A DNA stretch of 64,000 nt from JAIQFF01 sp963725615. GTDB lineage: Bacteria; Acidobacteriota; Terriglobia; Terriglobales; Acidobacteriaceae. The translations under genes and the position numbers were made by a program. Each line of letters starts with the position of its first letter. Position 1 is the first letter of the stretch. Shown here piece by piece: positions 62,629 through 64,000 of the stretch. The DNA lies in assembly GCA_963725615.1 (NCBI GenBank), contig CAVRZO010000002.1, forward strand, positions 1 to 64,000, in the 5' to 3' direction. The notes under the pieces were generated by a model, which worked only from the letters and a program-made list of their open reading frames with translations, ran no database searches and had not been told where the DNA came from.

Positions 62629-64000
62629 GCGATACCACGCGTATTTCAGCTCCGTGGGAGCCCGAGCGTTATGAGCTTGCGTCTCCTCCTGTGTATCGCT
62701 TTGATCTCGATCGGCGCGATTTTTTCAAGTTCCTCGGTGCCGGCGTTTTGGTGTTTTCCGTTCTGAAACAGGCTGCCTGGTCGCAGGAATCCGGCAGAGC
62801 AGGAGCACAGAAAGGAGATTCACTACCCAGGGAAATTGACGCCTGGCTGCACATTGGTGAGAACGGCAGAGTGACGGTGTACACAGGAAAAGTGGAGGTG
62901 GGTCAGAACGTCCGCACCTCGCTGAGCCAGGGTGTCGCCGAGGAACTTCGTCTCCCCGTGGAACAGATCGACCTGGTCATGGGCGATACTCAGCTCGCCC
63001 CTTTCGACATGGGCACATTCGGAAGCCGGACAACCCCTACCATGAATCTGCAACTGCGCAAGGTGGCTGCCTCGGCGCGCGATCTGTTGATTGATCTGGC
63101 AGCTGCCCGGTGGCAGACCAATCGCCAGCATCTAATCGCTGCGGATGGCAAAGTCGTGGATCCAATAACCAAGGGATCCTTAGAATACGCCGCGCTGGTT
63201 AAGGGGCAGAGGCTTGCACAACGCATTCCAGCCGAAGATCCACTCACCCCTGCGGCAAGTTGGACCGTGATGGGTCAATCGCTCCCCAAGCTGAATGGTA
63301 TAGATTTTGTGACCGGGAAACACCGCTATCCATCGGACCAGAAGTTACCGGACATGTGGTACGGCAAAATCCTGCGCCCGCCTGCTTTTGGAGCGACGCT
63401 GCTTTCAGTAGACTCAAAGAAAGCAGAACAGATGGGCGCCACGGTGGTCCGTGACGGCAATTTTGTTGGCGTTGCCGCGCCGAGTTCCGGGCTGTCCGCC
63501 GCTGCGATCGCTTCCATCCACGCTGAATGGAAGTCCGAGCCGCAGCCTTCGAGCAAAGAGCTTTTTGACTACCTGAAAAAGAATACAGACGACGGCACGG
63601 ACCCTTCCGACCGCTATGAGGTCGGCAATGTGGATGAAGCCTTCGCTTCCTCCGGGCCGCGTGTGCAACGGACTTATGCGGTGTCTTACATCGCGCACGT
63701 GCCTCTCGAGCCTCGCGCAGCGTTGGCGAAGTGGGACGGCGACAACCTAACTGTCTGGACTGGAACCCAGCGCCCCTTTGGAGTACGAGGCGAACTTGCC
63801 GAAGCCTTTCGGATGCCCGAAGACCGGGTGCGGGTGCTGATGCCGGATACCGGATCGGCCTATGGCGGCAAACATACAGGGGAGACGGCCATCGAGGCGG
63901 CGCGACTGGCGCGCGCGGCCCGGCGCCCGGTTAAGGTGGTTTGGACCCGTGAAGAGGAGTTCACGTGGGCCTATTTTCGCCCTGCTGGTGTCATTGATGT
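62625..64000 (+). CDS. Molybdopterin-binding subunit of aldehyde/isoquinoline oxidoreductase (partial)
   Basis: The frame is open to the window end (458 residues seen). It starts with a Tat-like signal (DRRDFFKFLGAGVLVFSV) and goes on with the xanthine dehydrogenase/IorB-type large subunit: KVEVGQNVRTSLSQGVAEEL, MGTFGSRTTPTMNLQLR, EPRAALAKWDGDNLTVWTG, GSAYGGKHTGE. It oxidises an N-heterocycle or aldehyde with a Mo cofactor and passes electrons through the [2Fe-2S] partner. The C-terminal part lies outside the window. Confidence 0.88.
   Translation, partial: MSDTTRISAPWEPERYELASPPVYRFDLDRRDFFKFLGAGVLVFSVLKQAAWSQESGRAGAQKGDSLPREIDAWLHIGENGRVTVYTGKVEVGQNVRTSLSQGVAEELRLPVEQIDLVMGDTQLAPFDMGTFGSRTTPTMNLQLRKVAASARDLLIDLAAARWQTNRQHLIAADGKVVDPITKGSLEYAALVKGQRLAQRIPAEDPLTPAASWTVMGQSLPKLNGIDFVTGKHRYPSDQKLPDMWYGKILRPPAFGATLLSVDSKKAEQMGATVVRDGNFVGVAAPSSGLSAAAIASIHAEWKSEPQPSSKELFDYLKKNTDDGTDPSDRYEVGNVDEAFASSGPRVQRTYAVSYIAHVPLEPRAALAKWDGDNLTVWTGTQRPFGVRGELAEAFRMPEDRVRVLMPDTGSAYGGKHTGETAIEAARLARAARRPVKVVWTREEEFTWAYFRPAGVID

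Noticed and set aside
1..64000. CRISPR arrays, rRNA, tRNA
   Set aside because: No spaced repeats and no rRNA or tRNA folds were seen.

Overview
The window looks like chromosomal DNA of a soil acidobacterium (Acidobacteriota, Terriglobia/Koribacteraceae-like). This is inferred from gene content, not from any marker gene. The clues are several serine/threonine kinases that start with MIGQTISHYRIVEKLGGGGM and carry TPR tails, winged-helix/TPR regulators, DUF1111 di-haem proteins, a DUF2934 protein, an ECF sigma factor paired with a bactofilin-like anti-sigma protein, and many small proteins of the type common in that phylum. I found no rRNA, tRNA or CRISPR array.

Layout. 1-6 kb is a patchwork: kinase and TPR fragments, a TfoX_N-like gene, a frameshifted secreted zincin-like gene, an IS5/IS1182-type element flanked by CTAG, dispersed repeats and a lone response regulator. 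6.7-7.5 kb holds a reversed-order PIN/ribbon-helix-helix toxin-antitoxin pair with a broken toxin and a perfect palindrome beside its start. 7.7-10 kb is the ECF sigma/anti-sigma pair. 10-13.5 kb holds an isochorismatase-like protein without its usual cysteine, a second TfoX_N-like gene, a GAF protein and small broken genes. 13.6-23 kb has a DUF1111 protein, a VapBC-type pair, a small ORF coupled to a deaminase, a secreted repeat protein and several small membrane or zinc-binding proteins. 23-26 kb has an acyl-CoA ligase and a sugar-binding-type protein.

27.5-42 kb is signalling-rich: a 984-aa kinase, a DCC/lipase-maturation-factor fusion, a second DUF1111 protein, two secreted proteins, a winged-helix/TPR regulator divergent from a cupin gene, a scar made of IS3, deaminase and kinase pieces, a 770-aa kinase and an F420-type luciferase-family oxidoreductase. 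43-46 kb has a PilZ protein, a basic repeat protein and a secreted protein with a near-perfect internal duplication. 46.6-57.4 kb has an 886-aa kinase (870 aa from the preferred start), a truncated glycosidase followed by a GH5 enzyme, a large secreted protein, an IS110 element with structured flanks, a cytochrome c and a cupin. 57.7-64 kb has a VOC-SpoIIE phosphatase, a retropepsin-like protease, another winged-helix/TPR regulator and a molybdenum hydroxylase operon that runs off the end.

Two themes recur. Kinase/TPR sequences occur both as intact genes and as at least five scattered fragments. Many genes are broken by a single-base change, which could be real decay or assembly error; reads are needed to tell. 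The most interesting unexplained signals are three copies of a hairpin repeat, a three-hairpin RNA-like region near 21.1 kb, the passenger gene inside the IS, and the IS110 flanks, which could encode a bridge RNA.
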